In this document: one piece after another, positions 48,090 through 56,767 of the stretch
Numbering within the stretch: position 1 is the first letter of the stretch
Layout of the letters: every line of letters begins with the position of its first letter
From: Fischerella muscicola SAG 1427-1 = PCC 73103
GTDB taxonomy: Bacteria; Cyanobacteriota; Cyanobacteriia; Cyanobacteriales; Nostocaceae
Length of the DNA: 64,000 bases
Assembly (NCBI RefSeq): GCF_000317245.1
Contig: NZ_AJLJ01000067.1
Location: forward strand, 32,798 to 96,797
Reading direction: 5' to 3'
Notes under the pieces: model-generated
Database searches by the model: none
The model's input: only the letters and a program-made list of their open reading frames with translations
Told to the model about the DNA's origin: nothing
Translations under genes and position numbers: made by a program

Positions 48090-48141
48090 AGTCCACTTAA
48101 GTGGACTTTTGCTGTTAGCCCGGAAATTGATTTCTGGGCGG
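48090..48141. repeat. Modular hairpin element (right half), likely ureC terminator
   Basis: Perfect palindrome AGTCCACTTAAGTGGACT (48090-48107) followed by TTTT, then GCTGTTAGCC and hairpin CCGGAAATTGATTTCTGG, ending GCGG. Same architecture as the copies at 25082, 36826, 55866 and 62776. Located 15 bases after ureC. Confidence 0.75.
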
Positions 48142-48401
48142 TTTATGTGAAGAGGGTTTTAGAATTTCCAGAAAAATATATTTTTTTGCTAGCAGCGATT
48201 TTAGAATCTAGTTGAAGTCTTATATCAAGCAATTATCAGTTATAATCATTCACTAGTGGGCTTCTGTTTTCTAATTGACTAGGGTATTCATGCATTCAAG
48301 AAGCTAAAAGCGTGAGATTATTTTTGCTCTACCTACAAGTATCTCGCGTTCCTAACACCAAATTTATATTTTAATTTCAAAAGTCTAACAAAGTAGAGAT
48401 C
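48142..48401. other. Gap upstream of the DUF262-HNH gene
   Basis: About 260 bp, AT-rich, with no gene seen; together with the hairpin element it makes a 326-bp gap after ureC. Presumably carries the promoter of the DUF262-HNH gene. Confidence 0.5.
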
Positions 48402-49964
48402 ATGCCAAAAGATAGTCCAAAAGTTAGTCTAGATGCACTAATACCTAGAGAAGCATTTGAAGTTCAAGGGCAGCAAAGTCAAAACATAGGAAGAAATATT
48501 CCTATGATATCCGTTCGTGATTTAGAACAAAACTCTTTTTTCTATCCATTTCTACGTAAACCTGATTTTCAGAGAGAAACGAATGAGTGGGATGTTGGGA
48601 AAATCTGTGGGTTTATAGAAAGTTTTTTAGATGGGGATTTGATACCAGCAGTTATTCTTTGGAGAAGTTCTAGTAGTTATTATTTTGTCATCGATGGCTC
48701 ACATCGCCTTAGTTCTCTAATAGCCTGGATAAATGATGACTATGGTGACGGCAAATTTTCTAAAGAATTTTATGATGGAGAGATCACAGAAGAACTGAAA
48801 AATGCTGCTCAAGAGACAAGAAAACTAATTAAATCAAAAATCGGTTCTTACAAAGATTATCAATCATTAACACAGAAGCAAGGACAGATAGATCCAAAAA
48901 TGCTTGAGAGAGCAAGAAATTTGGGTGCTTTAGGTGTCCAACTTCAGTGGCTTGAAGGCGATGCAGCCAAGGCAGAAGCCTCTTTTTTCAAGATAAACCA
49001 AAAAGCTACACCAATCGGTGAAACCGAGATACGTTTACTAGAAGCTCGAAAAACGCCTAATGGTATTGCTGCTCGTGCAATCATGAGAAGTGGTAGCGGT
49101 CATAAATATTGGTCAAATTTCTCCCAAGACAAGCAGGATGAAGTCGAAAAAATAGCTCAAGAAATACATCAACTTATTTTTGAACCAAAATTAAAAAATC
49201 CGATCAAAACTCTAGACGTTCCAATAGTAGGAAATTTATCATCTTCAGAAAAACTTGAACTGATTTTAGAGTTTGTAAATCTCGTTAATGGTATAGAAGA
49301 AGATAAAGAAATGGGAGAAGATTTCATAGGAGAAAAAACAATACAATTACTAAAAAATTGTGTCAAGTTAGCTCGAAGAATAAACTCTAATGATCCTTCG
49401 TCTCTCGGTCTTCATCCAATAGTATATTTTTACACTGGTTTGGGCAAGTCTAAAATTGGCTCTTTTTATGGTGTAGTTACCTTAATATTACATTTGGATA
49501 GAACCAAATATTTTTCTAAATTCATACAAGTAAGGAAAGATTTTGAATGGGTTATTTGGCAGGATGATATGATTCCTGAAATTGTCAGGAAGAGTAAAGC
49601 TGTAGAAGCAAATCAGAAAGTCAAAGATTTTTACTTAGAAATAATTCACAAATTATTGAATGGTGTAGATAGGAAAAATGTCATTAAGGAAATAGTAGCT
49701 GAGAAAAAATTCGGTACATTAAAAACAAAAACTAAAGCTAATACAAGTGATTCCGAGGGTAAAAAGTTTTCAGGAGAAACAAAAACGGCAGCTTTTATCA
49801 GAGATGCTTTACCCAAAGTTCCACGATGTAAAATATGTGGTGGTTATCTCCACAGTCACTCTATTTCTATAGATCACATTCAAAGGAGAGCAGATGGCGG
49901 TAATGCTACTTTAGACAATGCACAATTGACTCACCCATACTGCAATACAACATTTAAAAATTAA
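48402..49964 (+). CDS. DUF262 (ParB/GmrS-like) protein with C-terminal HNH nuclease
   Basis: 520 aa. N-terminal DUF262 domain: LRKPDFQRETNEWDVGKICGF, VILW and FVIDGSHRLSSLIAWIND (the DGxHRL ParB-like NTP-binding motif). A helical middle region follows. The C-terminal HNH: Cys476/Cys479 (CKICGG), Asp491-His492 (SIDHIQRR), Asn506 and His511/Cys514 (THPYCNTTF). DUF262-HNH architecture is that of GmrSD-like modification-dependent restriction and related single-protein defence enzymes. Start ATG 48402 with TAGAGAT upstream. It sits just outside ureC, near the AAA/DUF4276 pair. Codon use is AT-richer than the urease genes, in line with acquisition. Confidence 0.83.
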   Translation: MPKDSPKVSLDALIPREAFEVQGQQSQNIGRNIPMISVRDLEQNSFFYPFLRKPDFQRETNEWDVGKICGFIESFLDGDLIPAVILWRSSSSYYFVIDGSHRLSSLIAWINDDYGDGKFSKEFYDGEITEELKNAAQETRKLIKSKIGSYKDYQSLTQKQGQIDPKMLERARNLGALGVQLQWLEGDAAKAEASFFKINQKATPIGETEIRLLEARKTPNGIAARAIMRSGSGHKYWSNFSQDKQDEVEKIAQEIHQLIFEPKLKNPIKTLDVPIVGNLSSSEKLELILEFVNLVNGIEEDKEMGEDFIGEKTIQLLKNCVKLARRINSNDPSSLGLHPIVYFYTGLGKSKIGSFYGVVTLILHLDRTKYFSKFIQVRKDFEWVIWQDDMIPEIVRKSKAVEANQKVKDFYLEIIHKLLNGVDRKNVIKEIVAEKKFGTLKTKTKANTSDSEGKKFSGETKTAAFIRDALPKVPRCKICGGYLHSHSISIDHIQRRADGGNATLDNAQLTHPYCNTTFKN

Positions 49965-50047
49965 AATTGCTAACTGCATCGGCTCTCTAGAAAAACCAAG
50001 AAGAATTTTCGAGAAGGATTTTGTAAATCAGATTGAGATTTAAATAC

Positions 50048-51223
50048 TTAGACAGAATTAATCACACATATTGTTTTCCTGTTCTCTGTTAAAGCTTTTT
50101 CGTTCCCTATCTCCTTATTAACTAATAAATTTTGTATAAATAGGTCAATTTTTTGGGTAGAAATATGCTGCATGACGACGATGTGGGCAAGATTTTGCTC
50201 TGTGGCTAATTGCCATTTACGGCACAGTTCGATTCCAGGTTTATCAAAAACCACTGTGGTTGAAAAATCATTAAGTAAAGGATGGTAATTTCTTTCTAAG
50301 AGGCGATCGCGCAGATACCGCGCATTTTGCAAGCAGCTAGCTACTTCCTTCTGGAAGTGCTGGCTTCTGGTTTGGATAGCATACCACAAAAGTAAAGCAG
50401 TGATTCCGCTACGTGAACCCAAAATAGTTGTATCTTGACTGCCAATATATTCAACACTTGTCTCAATTTTGTTTACATAAGGTTGACGGGTGAGAACAAT
50501 TCCATAAGTGATAGGAGAACCAATAAACTTATGTCCGCTGACAGAGATACTTCCAATTGGATAGTCCCGAAAACTAATTTTTGGTGCCTCCTTGATAAAA
50601 GGAAGTAACATTCCTCCCAATGCGCCATCACAGTGGATGTAAAAGCGAACTCCTACCCTTTGTACTATCTCAATAATTCGCTCTATATTATCTACTGCTC
50701 CTTTCATCGTAGTGCCTAAATTTATATTGATGATGGCACTTTGCTGTTTTCGTTGTGATAACTCATATTCTAGATGTTCATAGTTAATTTCCCCGTTCAA
50801 TTGTGAACAGATAACAACATGAGGTATTTTCAATAAACGTGCGGCTTTGGCAATTGAATAGTGAGTATCACGAGAAGAATAAAGGATTGCATCAGGGTTG
50901 AGTTCTCTACCCAAAAATATACTGTAGAGATTGCCTTCTGTACCACCATTGGTGAGATATCCCCAGTATTCTTCTAACTCATAAAGTTGGGCAAACCAGT
51001 TAATACATTGTCGTTCAAATTCTTTAGAATTAAGAGCAAAGTTGCCGTCGATAAATGGATCACCTGCATTATTAAGATAATATTGAAAGAATGGCAGCAA
51101 TAAAGTGTAATCAAAGTTGAGATTAGCGGGATAGCCTATAGAAAGTTTTGTGCATTTAGCTATATGCTGCTGTAATCGTTTCAAAATTACTGAAGTATTT
51201 TTATCAACTAATCGGGGAAACAT
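50048..51223 (-). CDS. hdc: Histidine decarboxylase (PLP-dependent)
   Basis: 391 aa; group II decarboxylase fold. TNGGTEGNLYSI (PLP phosphate), DTHYSIAKAARL (His121 stacks on PLP), HCDGALGGM (Asp199) and SVSGHKFIGSP, with Lys232 as the PLP lysine. The numbering matches the Gram-negative PLP histidine decarboxylase (Lys232, about 378 aa). Produces histamine; in some bacteria this feeds siderophore or signalling chemistry, but no such cluster is visible here. Serine decarboxylase is the main alternative in this family. The start codon lies 4 bases after the stop of the upstream protease gene, indicating an operon. Confidence 0.85.
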   Translation of the reverse strand: MFPRLVDKNTSVILKRLQQHIAKCTKLSIGYPANLNFDYTLLLPFFQYYLNNAGDPFIDGNFALNSKEFERQCINWFAQLYELEEYWGYLTNGGTEGNLYSIFLGRELNPDAILYSSRDTHYSIAKAARLLKIPHVVICSQLNGEINYEHLEYELSQRKQQSAIININLGTTMKGAVDNIERIIEIVQRVGVRFYIHCDGALGGMLLPFIKEAPKISFRDYPIGSISVSGHKFIGSPITYGIVLTRQPYVNKIETSVEYIGSQDTTILGSRSGITALLLWYAIQTRSQHFQKEVASCLQNARYLRDRLLERNYHPLLNDFSTTVVFDKPGIELCRKWQLATEQNLAHIVVMQHISTQKIDLFIQNLLVNKEIGNEKALTENRKTICVINSV

Positions 51224-51227
51224 ACAT

Positions 51228-52076
51228 TTATTTTTCTACATAGTTGGGATTGAGACGAATCGCTTCTGTTAAATCAGCTATTGCACCCTTGTAATCTTTT
51301 TGATCATACTTATCGTAGGCTCTGATATAAAAGTCATCTGCTTTCAGCCCAGTTGCCACAACATCTGGCGGACGCACTCCCACATCCACACCCACGGCTA
51401 ACATTTGCCGCAATGCTGAATAAATAGTAGTACCTAAACCCGTAATAATTTTACTCTGACTTTTCTCACCAACTTCTTGCTCATCAACTCTGCCGTGAAT
51501 TGCTACCACTTCCCCTTGTTCATTCAGCACAGCCCCACCACTCATACCACTCAAAGTATCGTTATCGTAGAGAATGTTGTAACCATCACGCTGCGCTGCG
51601 CCGTTTGCTTGAACTTGTCCCTTGTTGAAAAATAACTGCGGATTAGAAATTGCTGCTGTTCTGCCCGGAAACCCTGCTACATATACACTCGTACTAGCCG
51701 TAGCTTTGTCAGAATTCCCAATCTTGGCTATTTTATAATCCTTGCTACTACTAAACTCAACCACAGCCAAATCTACATTCGGTAAGCGTTTGACAGACTT
51801 CACCTGATGAGTTTGTGTATCTGGCGTAATAATTTCGTATTTACCAGCATCTTTCACCACATGATAAGCAGTCAAAACAGTGTAAGTGTTGCCAGAATGT
51901 TTAATCAAAACACCCGAACCAGAAACAGTTGGATTTTGACTATCGACAATCCGCACAGTAATTTCTTTACCAATTTGTTCCACCTGTTGCGAAGATAGGG
52001 CAACTGCAACTTGTGATTGCACCAATACCATTGATACGCCGATGAATACAGGTGGCAGTGTATAGAAGTACTTCAT
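51228..52076 (-). CDS. Secreted trypsin-like serine protease with short TPR tail
   Basis: About 282 aa from ATG 52076 (the longer frame to 52148 adds an unlikely Cys-rich leader). Signal peptide MKYFYTLPPVFIGVSMVLVQ...VALA, then a trypsin/Deg-like domain with triad His72 (TAYHVV), Asp102 (NVDLAVVEF) and Ser179 (SGMSGGAV). The C-terminus has a single TPR-like motif (AYDKYDQKDYKGAIADLTEAIRLNPNY) and stops abruptly. Cyanobacterial relatives usually continue with several TPRs, so this one may be truncated. Immediately upstream of hdc. Probably periplasmic. Confidence 0.85.
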   Translation of the reverse strand: MKYFYTLPPVFIGVSMVLVQSQVAVALSSQQVEQIGKEITVRIVDSQNPTVSGSGVLIKHSGNTYTVLTAYHVVKDAGKYEIITPDTQTHQVKSVKRLPNVDLAVVEFSSSKDYKIAKIGNSDKATASTSVYVAGFPGRTAAISNPQLFFNKGQVQANGAAQRDGYNILYDNDTLSGMSGGAVLNEQGEVVAIHGRVDEQEVGEKSQSKIITGLGTTIYSALRQMLAVGVDVGVRPPDVVATGLKADDFYIRAYDKYDQKDYKGAIADLTEAIRLNPNYVEK

Positions 52077-52253
52077 TTTATATTTATATAAAAAGTGTGT
52101 TGCTAAAACTTGTGGAAATATCTGGCAATATAAACAGCTACAAACCAAACTTGTAGCTTTGCAGAATCATACTTAGATATATCAAGAAAAATAGAATTTT
52201 TGAATTAAGAAAGCTTAAAATGTAGCGCTTCTGGTTTGAGTGTGATTAGGATT

Positions 52254-52378
52254 ATACCAATTCGCAATACTCGCGCTTTGCGCTATTGGCGCGAGAAGCA
52301 AGCTACGCAATTAAGAAACACAGATGCTGCAATACTTTCCTGATTTACATCTGTTGCCTCATTGTGGAGAATTGGTAT
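52254..52378. repeat. MITE-like segment with ATACCAATTC terminal inverted repeats
   Basis: ATACCAATTC at 52254-52263 is inverted as GAATTGGTAT at 52369-52378; 125 bp total. Just inside the left end is a nested hairpin TCGCGC...GCGCGA (52271-52294). No coding capacity. Confidence 0.6.
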
Positions 52379-52461
52379 TATCTGAATTGTGGTATAAGCG
52401 ATCGCTTACAAAGATCAAATAATGCACTTCTGAAAACAGGCGATCATTGTTTACCTTCCCT

Positions 52462-52680
52462 GTAGCAACTTTCGTCTTCCTTGCAGCAACTTCTGTCTTG
52501 ACGTTTGCGTGTTTCGCGCAGTCTGTAGCAACTTTTGTCTTCCTTGCAGCAACTTCTGTGTTAACGTTTGCGTGTTTCGCGCAGTCTGTAGCAACTTTCG
52601 TCTTCCTTGCAGCAACTTCCGTCTTGACGTTTGCGTGTTTCGCGCAGTCTGTAGCAACTTCTGTCTTCCTTGCAGCTGCT
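52462..52680. repeat. 63-bp tandem array (about 3.5 units) built from 21-bp sub-units
   Basis: Units start at 52462, 52525, 52588 and 52651 (GTAGCAACTT...). Each 63-bp unit divides into three 21-bp parts: GTAGCAACTTTCGTC..., GCAGCAACTTCTGTC... (related to the first) and TTTGCGTGTTTCGCGCAG.... Flanked by AAAACAGGCGATC at about 52435 and 52722. Confidence 0.9.
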
Positions 52681-52774
52681 TGAGCTAGTATAAAGACTTT
52701 AATTGTAGCCAGTGGTTTAGTAAAACAGGCGATCGCTTGACTTTCAAGACAGTTGCTACCTACTACCTACTTAT

Positions 52775-55696
52775 CTAATTCGTCAAAGCCACTGGTGGAT
52801 ACTGCTGCAACACATGCTTCAAATACTTTCCAGTATATGACTTGGGATTCTCTGCTACTTCTTCTGGCGTACCCTTAGCTATGACTTCTCCACCTTTATC
52901 ACCACCTTCTGGGCCCAAATCTATCACCCAATCAGCACAACGAATCACATCTAAGTTGTGTTCAATCACCAAAATCGAATTACCTTTATCTACTAATCTT
53001 TGCAACACATCTAATAACTTATGGACATCATAAAAAGATAAACCTGTGGTTGGTTCATCAATTAAATAAAGAGTTTTTCCTGTGGCGCGACGTGATAATT
53101 CTGTTGCTAACTTGACTCGCTGTGCTTCCCCACCAGACAAAGTTGTTGCAGGTTGTCCGAGTTGAATGTAACCCAACCCAACATCTACTAAAGTTTGCAA
53201 GCGATTTACAGCTTTGGGAATATTCTGGAAAAACTCCAAAGCTTCTTCAACTGTCATATTCAAAACATCAGCAATTGATTTGTCTTTGTATTTTACTTGC
53301 AAGGTTTCGCGATTGTATCTTGCACCTTTGCAGACTTCACACTGCACATACACATCCGGGAGAAAATTCATTTCAATGACATTCACACCTTGTCCACTGC
53401 ACGCTTCGCAACGCCCACCTTTAACGTTGAAAGAAAATTGTCCCGGTTTATAACCTCTGGCTTTTGCTTCAATAGTGGCTGAAAAGGCGTCGCGAATGAC
53501 ATCAAAAATACCTGTGTAAGTGGCTGGATTAGAACGGGGTGTCCTACCGATGGGTGATTGATCAATGACGATCGCTTTATCAATTGCACTTAATCCCTTA
53601 ATTCCATCGATTTCTTTCGGTAAAGGAACCTTACGAAAAAGGTGATGTTGCAATGCTGGGTAAAGTAATTCATTAATTAAAGTAGACTTCCCAGAACCAG
53701 AAACACCTGTGACAGCAACGAGTTTACCAAGTGGAATCTCCACATCTATATTTCTCAGGTTGTTGCGACGAGCATTTTTAATAACTAAACTTATCCCATT
53801 CCCTTCTCTTCTATTTGCAGGAGTCTGAATCACTCGCCTTCCTGACAAATACGCACCCGTCAGAGAATGTTCTGCCTCTAATAAAGCTTTTAAATCACCC
53901 TCAGCAATAATATTACCGCCATGAATACCTGCACCCGGCCCAATATCAACTACATGATCAGCAGCCCGAATTGTTTCTTCGTCATGCTCAACGACAATTA
54001 ACGTATTGCCCAAATCGCGCAACTTCGTTAAAGTCTGCAATAATCTACCGTTATCGCGTTGATGCAAACCAATACTCGGTTCATCTAAAACGTATAATAC
54101 ACCCGTCAATCCAGAACCAATCTGTGTTGCCAAACGAATACGTTGCGCCTCTCCACCCGAAAGCGTCATCGCCGGACGATCTAGAGTTAAATAATCTAAC
54201 CCCACATCCAACAAAAACTGCAACCTCGCCCGAATTTCTCGTAGTACCAAATCTGCAATCTGCATTTGGCGATCGCTCAATTTTAATTGATCTACTCTCT
54301 GTTGACACTCACGAATTGAAACCCCAGTCAAATCCAAAACTCGGTACTGCCCCAATCTCACCGCCAAAGCTTCCGGTTTTAAACGCTTTCCCTGACATAC
54401 AGCACAGGGTTGATCAATTAAATACTGTTCCAATTTTTGCTTAACTAACTCCGTACCTCCTTCATATTGACGCTGCAATATGGGAATTACACCTCTAAAA
54501 CTCTTTTTCTCTGTAGTTTCTTCTCCATGTAAAATTATCTGCTGTTGTTCTTCAGTCAACTTTTGCCAGTGTGTCTGCAACTCAAATCCGTAAGCTTGAC
54601 TCAAACCATACAACAACTCCAAATAATAAGAATTATCCTTTTCCGACCAAGGAGCGATCGCAGCATATACGGGCGCTTCCGGATCAGGTACCACCAACTC
54701 CGGCGAAAATGTTTTTAAAGTACCAATCCCATGACAATTGGGACAAGCACCGTAGGGCGAGTTAAACGAGAACAAACGCGGCGATAACTCCTCCATCACC
54801 GCACCATGTTCTGGACAAGCAAAGTTTTCCGAAAAAACTAGTTCTTCGTCATTGTTAGACCCCCCGCCTTCAGCACTCCCCCTTGGTAAGGGGGGGTTAG
54901 GGGGGGTTTCCTCAGAAGCAGGAGTAAAAAGAATTACCGCTATACCTTCGGATAACTTTAAGCAAGTACTGAGCGAATCGACCAAACGCTCTTGAATACC
55001 GTCTTTTTTCACCAAGCGGTCGATAACAACTTCAATAGTATGTGTAAAATTTTTATCTAACTCAATGGCATCTGAGAGTTCCCGCACTTCCCCATCGATC
55101 CGCACACGCACAAAACCTTGGGAAGCGAGACTAGATAACAGCTTTTTATGAGTGCCTTTTTTACCTCGTACCACAGGCGCAAGAATTTGAAAGCGGGTGC
55201 GATCACTCAAATCCATAATCCGATCCACCATCTCATCAATGGTTTGGGGAGCAATACAGCGATCGCAAATTGGACAATGGGGTTCTCCCGCTCGTCCAAA
55301 TAATAACCGTAGATAATCGTAAATCTCGGTCACCGTTCCCACTGTCGAACGGGGGTTATGGGAAGTTGATTTTTGATCAATAGAAATCGCCGGACTCAAC
55401 CCTTCAATTGATTCCACATCCGGCTTATCCATCTGTCCTAAAAATTGCCGAGCGTACGCACTCAGAGATTCTACATAGCGGCGCTGTCCTTCAGCAAAAA
55501 TAGTATCGAATGCTAAAGAAGACTTACCAGAACCAGACACACCCGTGAAAACAATCAGGCGATCGCGTGGTAATTCTAAATCAATATTTTTTAGGTTATG
55601 CTGCCTAGCACCGCGAATTCTAATAGTATTCAGGCTGTTGGGGTTAGGATAGGGAAGGCGTCCATTTAGGGATGCAGCAAACTCAGTTTCTGACAT
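52775..55696 (-). CDS. uvrA: Excinuclease ABC subunit A
   Basis: 973 aa. DNA damage sensor of nucleotide excision repair; an ABC-type dimer. First Walker [18 protein letters not shown], second [20 protein letters not shown] signatures [14 protein letters not shown] and [14 protein letters not shown]; zinc-binding cysteines [21 protein letters not shown] and CEACSGQG. Residues about 262-279 ([18 protein letters not shown]; bases 54858-54909) are foreign to the family and encoded by a palindromic C/G-rich repeat. They sit in the variable stretch before FACPEHG, so function is probably kept. Start ATG 55696. Confidence 0.97.
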   Translation of the reverse strand: MSETEFAASLNGRLPYPNPNSLNTIRIRGARQHNLKNIDLELPRDRLIVFTGVSGSGKSSLAFDTIFAEGQRRYVESLSAYARQFLGQMDKPDVESIEGLSPAISIDQKSTSHNPRSTVGTVTEIYDYLRLLFGRAGEPHCPICDRCIAPQTIDEMVDRIMDLSDRTRFQILAPVVRGKKGTHKKLLSSLASQGFVRVRIDGEVRELSDAIELDKNFTHTIEVVIDRLVKKDGIQERLVDSLSTCLKLSEGIAVILFTPASEETPPNPPLPRGSAEGGGSNNDEELVFSENFACPEHGAVMEELSPRLFSFNSPYGACPNCHGIGTLKTFSPELVVPDPEAPVYAAIAPWSEKDNSYYLELLYGLSQAYGFELQTHWQKLTEEQQQIILHGEETTEKKSFRGVIPILQRQYEGGTELVKQKLEQYLIDQPCAVCQGKRLKPEALAVRLGQYRVLDLTGVSIRECQQRVDQLKLSDRQMQIADLVLREIRARLQFLLDVGLDYLTLDRPAMTLSGGEAQRIRLATQIGSGLTGVLYVLDEPSIGLHQRDNGRLLQTLTKLRDLGNTLIVVEHDEETIRAADHVVDIGPGAGIHGGNIIAEGDLKALLEAEHSLTGAYLSGRRVIQTPANRREGNGISLVIKNARRNNLRNIDVEIPLGKLVAVTGVSGSGKSTLINELLYPALQHHLFRKVPLPKEIDGIKGLSAIDKAIVIDQSPIGRTPRSNPATYTGIFDVIRDAFSATIEAKARGYKPGQFSFNVKGGRCEACSGQGVNVIEMNFLPDVYVQCEVCKGARYNRETLQVKYKDKSIADVLNMTVEEALEFFQNIPKAVNRLQTLVDVGLGYIQLGQPATTLSGGEAQRVKLATELSRRATGKTLYLIDEPTTGLSFYDVHKLLDVLQRLVDKGNSILVIEHNLDVIRCADWVIDLGPEGGDKGGEVIAKGTPEEVAENPKSYTGKYLKHVLQQYPPVALTN

Positions 55697-56032
55697 ATCA
55701 ACAGGCTAATAAATATGGGGCAGCATGAACAGTCCTTAATAATACTAGCGTTGACTTGCACAGAATAGAACAATCGTACTGTTTGATTCACGGGAAATCA
55801 GTTACCAGTTACCAGTTAACAGTTTAATTTGATAACTGATAACTGATATCTTGCACCAACCCCATATCCCGCCTCAGAATTAATTCTGAGGCTAATAGCA
55901 TAAGTCAGTTAAAACGGACTCAAACACCCTCCTAGTCAGATTTATCTGACTTTAGTTATTAGCCAATAAATTTATTTATTGGCGGGATGAAAAGCTGATG
56001 CAAGATATGAAATAACTGATCACTGATTAGTA
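55697..56032. other. Non-coding gap with a large nested palindrome
   Basis: 336 bp, no gene. Contains serial ACCAGTT/AACTGAT short repeats (about 55800-55845) and the multi-arm element described separately. Confidence 0.7.
55845..56008. repeat. Full-length modular hairpin element (multi-arm palindrome)
   Basis: Outer arms ATATCTTGCA (55846-55855) and TGCAAGATAT (55999-56008); next ATCCCGCC (55866-55873) and GGCGGGAT (55981-55988). Inside are hairpin 1 around CTCAGAATTAATTCTGAG, GGCTAATA paired with TTATTAGCC, palindrome AGTCAGATTTATCTGACT (55934-55951) and hairpin GCCAATAAAT/ATTTATTGGC (55962-55983). The strand could fold into a cloverleaf-like shape. The most complete copy in the window. 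Confidence 0.8.
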
Positions 56033-56575
56033 CTACGCCTGTTCCCAAAGTTCGCGCACGTGACCGGGAAGCCAGCTAGCAATTTCTTGAATTCGCTCTT
56101 CGGAAAGTTCTTCTTTGGTAGCAGAGAATACAGCTTTTACCACTTGCTCACGATCAGCTGTGGGTGGTAAACCTCCCTCATTGGCTACTCGGAAGAGGAA
56201 GCGATCGCTATCAATTTTAAAGATACCAGGGCCTTGCCAAGGTGGACGAACCCGGCTCAAAAAGCCGACAATCGGATTAGTATCTCGCCAGAGTTGAGCT
56301 ACTTCTAGCTTCTGAAGTTCTTTTTCTTCTGTGGTGTAGGCTGGTTCATGCAATTCTGCTTCGACATGATCGGCGGCTTCTGTGGTCATTAAATCGCGCA
56401 TGACGCGAAACACAACTTCAGTTAAATCTCTGGCATCATAAGGATCAGCAAGTCCACCTCTGACCATGACTTTGTCTAGAAACGATCTGTGTTCATCTGC
56501 GATCACAACTCTAGTATCTTCAACCTCAGTAGGATCGACTTCCGGTAAATCTTTTCTTAAAATTTCGTCCGGCAT
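56033..56575 (-). CDS. DUF2267 domain protein
   Basis: About 180 aa. Core [45 protein letters not shown] matches the DUF2267 repeat (helical, often stress-associated, function unknown); a second repeat-like part ends with [26 protein letters not shown] 56575 (MPDEILRK) has AGGAA about 9 bases upstream and is preferred to the frame at 56605. Soluble and acidic. Between uvrA and mutS on the same strand, but with large gaps, so probably separate transcription. Confidence 0.85.
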   Translation of the reverse strand: MPDEILRKDLPEVDPTEVEDTRVVIADEHRSFLDKVMVRGGLADPYDARDLTEVVFRVMRDLMTTEAADHVEAELHEPAYTTEEKELQKLEVAQLWRDTNPIVGFLSRVRPPWQGPGIFKIDSDRFLFRVANEGGLPPTADREQVVKAVFSATKEELSEERIQEIASWLPGHVRELWEQA

Positions 56576-56767
56576 ATTTTTTCCTGTGTTTTTAGTATTT
56601 AGCAATTATGCTCATTTACTAAATTGCACTAGTTAAAAATGCTTAACACCGCTCAAAGGTTGGAGAAGCCAGGTAGCCAAAAGTAAGATATCCTCTCTTG
56701 CACTACTGGAAGTTTTGCCCAAAATCCCATTAGTCAACAGACATCACCTTTGTTCTATGCGATCGCT

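Larger units (their letters stand above)
52077..52774. other. Repeat-rich non-coding region between protease and uvrA
   Basis: About 700 bp without a real gene. It holds a MITE-like inverted-repeat segment (52254-52378) and a 63-bp tandem array (52462-52680). Open frames over the array on both strands arise from its length being a multiple of three. Confidence 0.7.

Noticed and set aside
52447..52683. Open frames of repeated TFVFLAATSVLTFACFAQSV type and the opposite strand
   Set aside because: Product of the 63-bp tandem array; both strands open, no start signals, no family resemblance outside the repeat.
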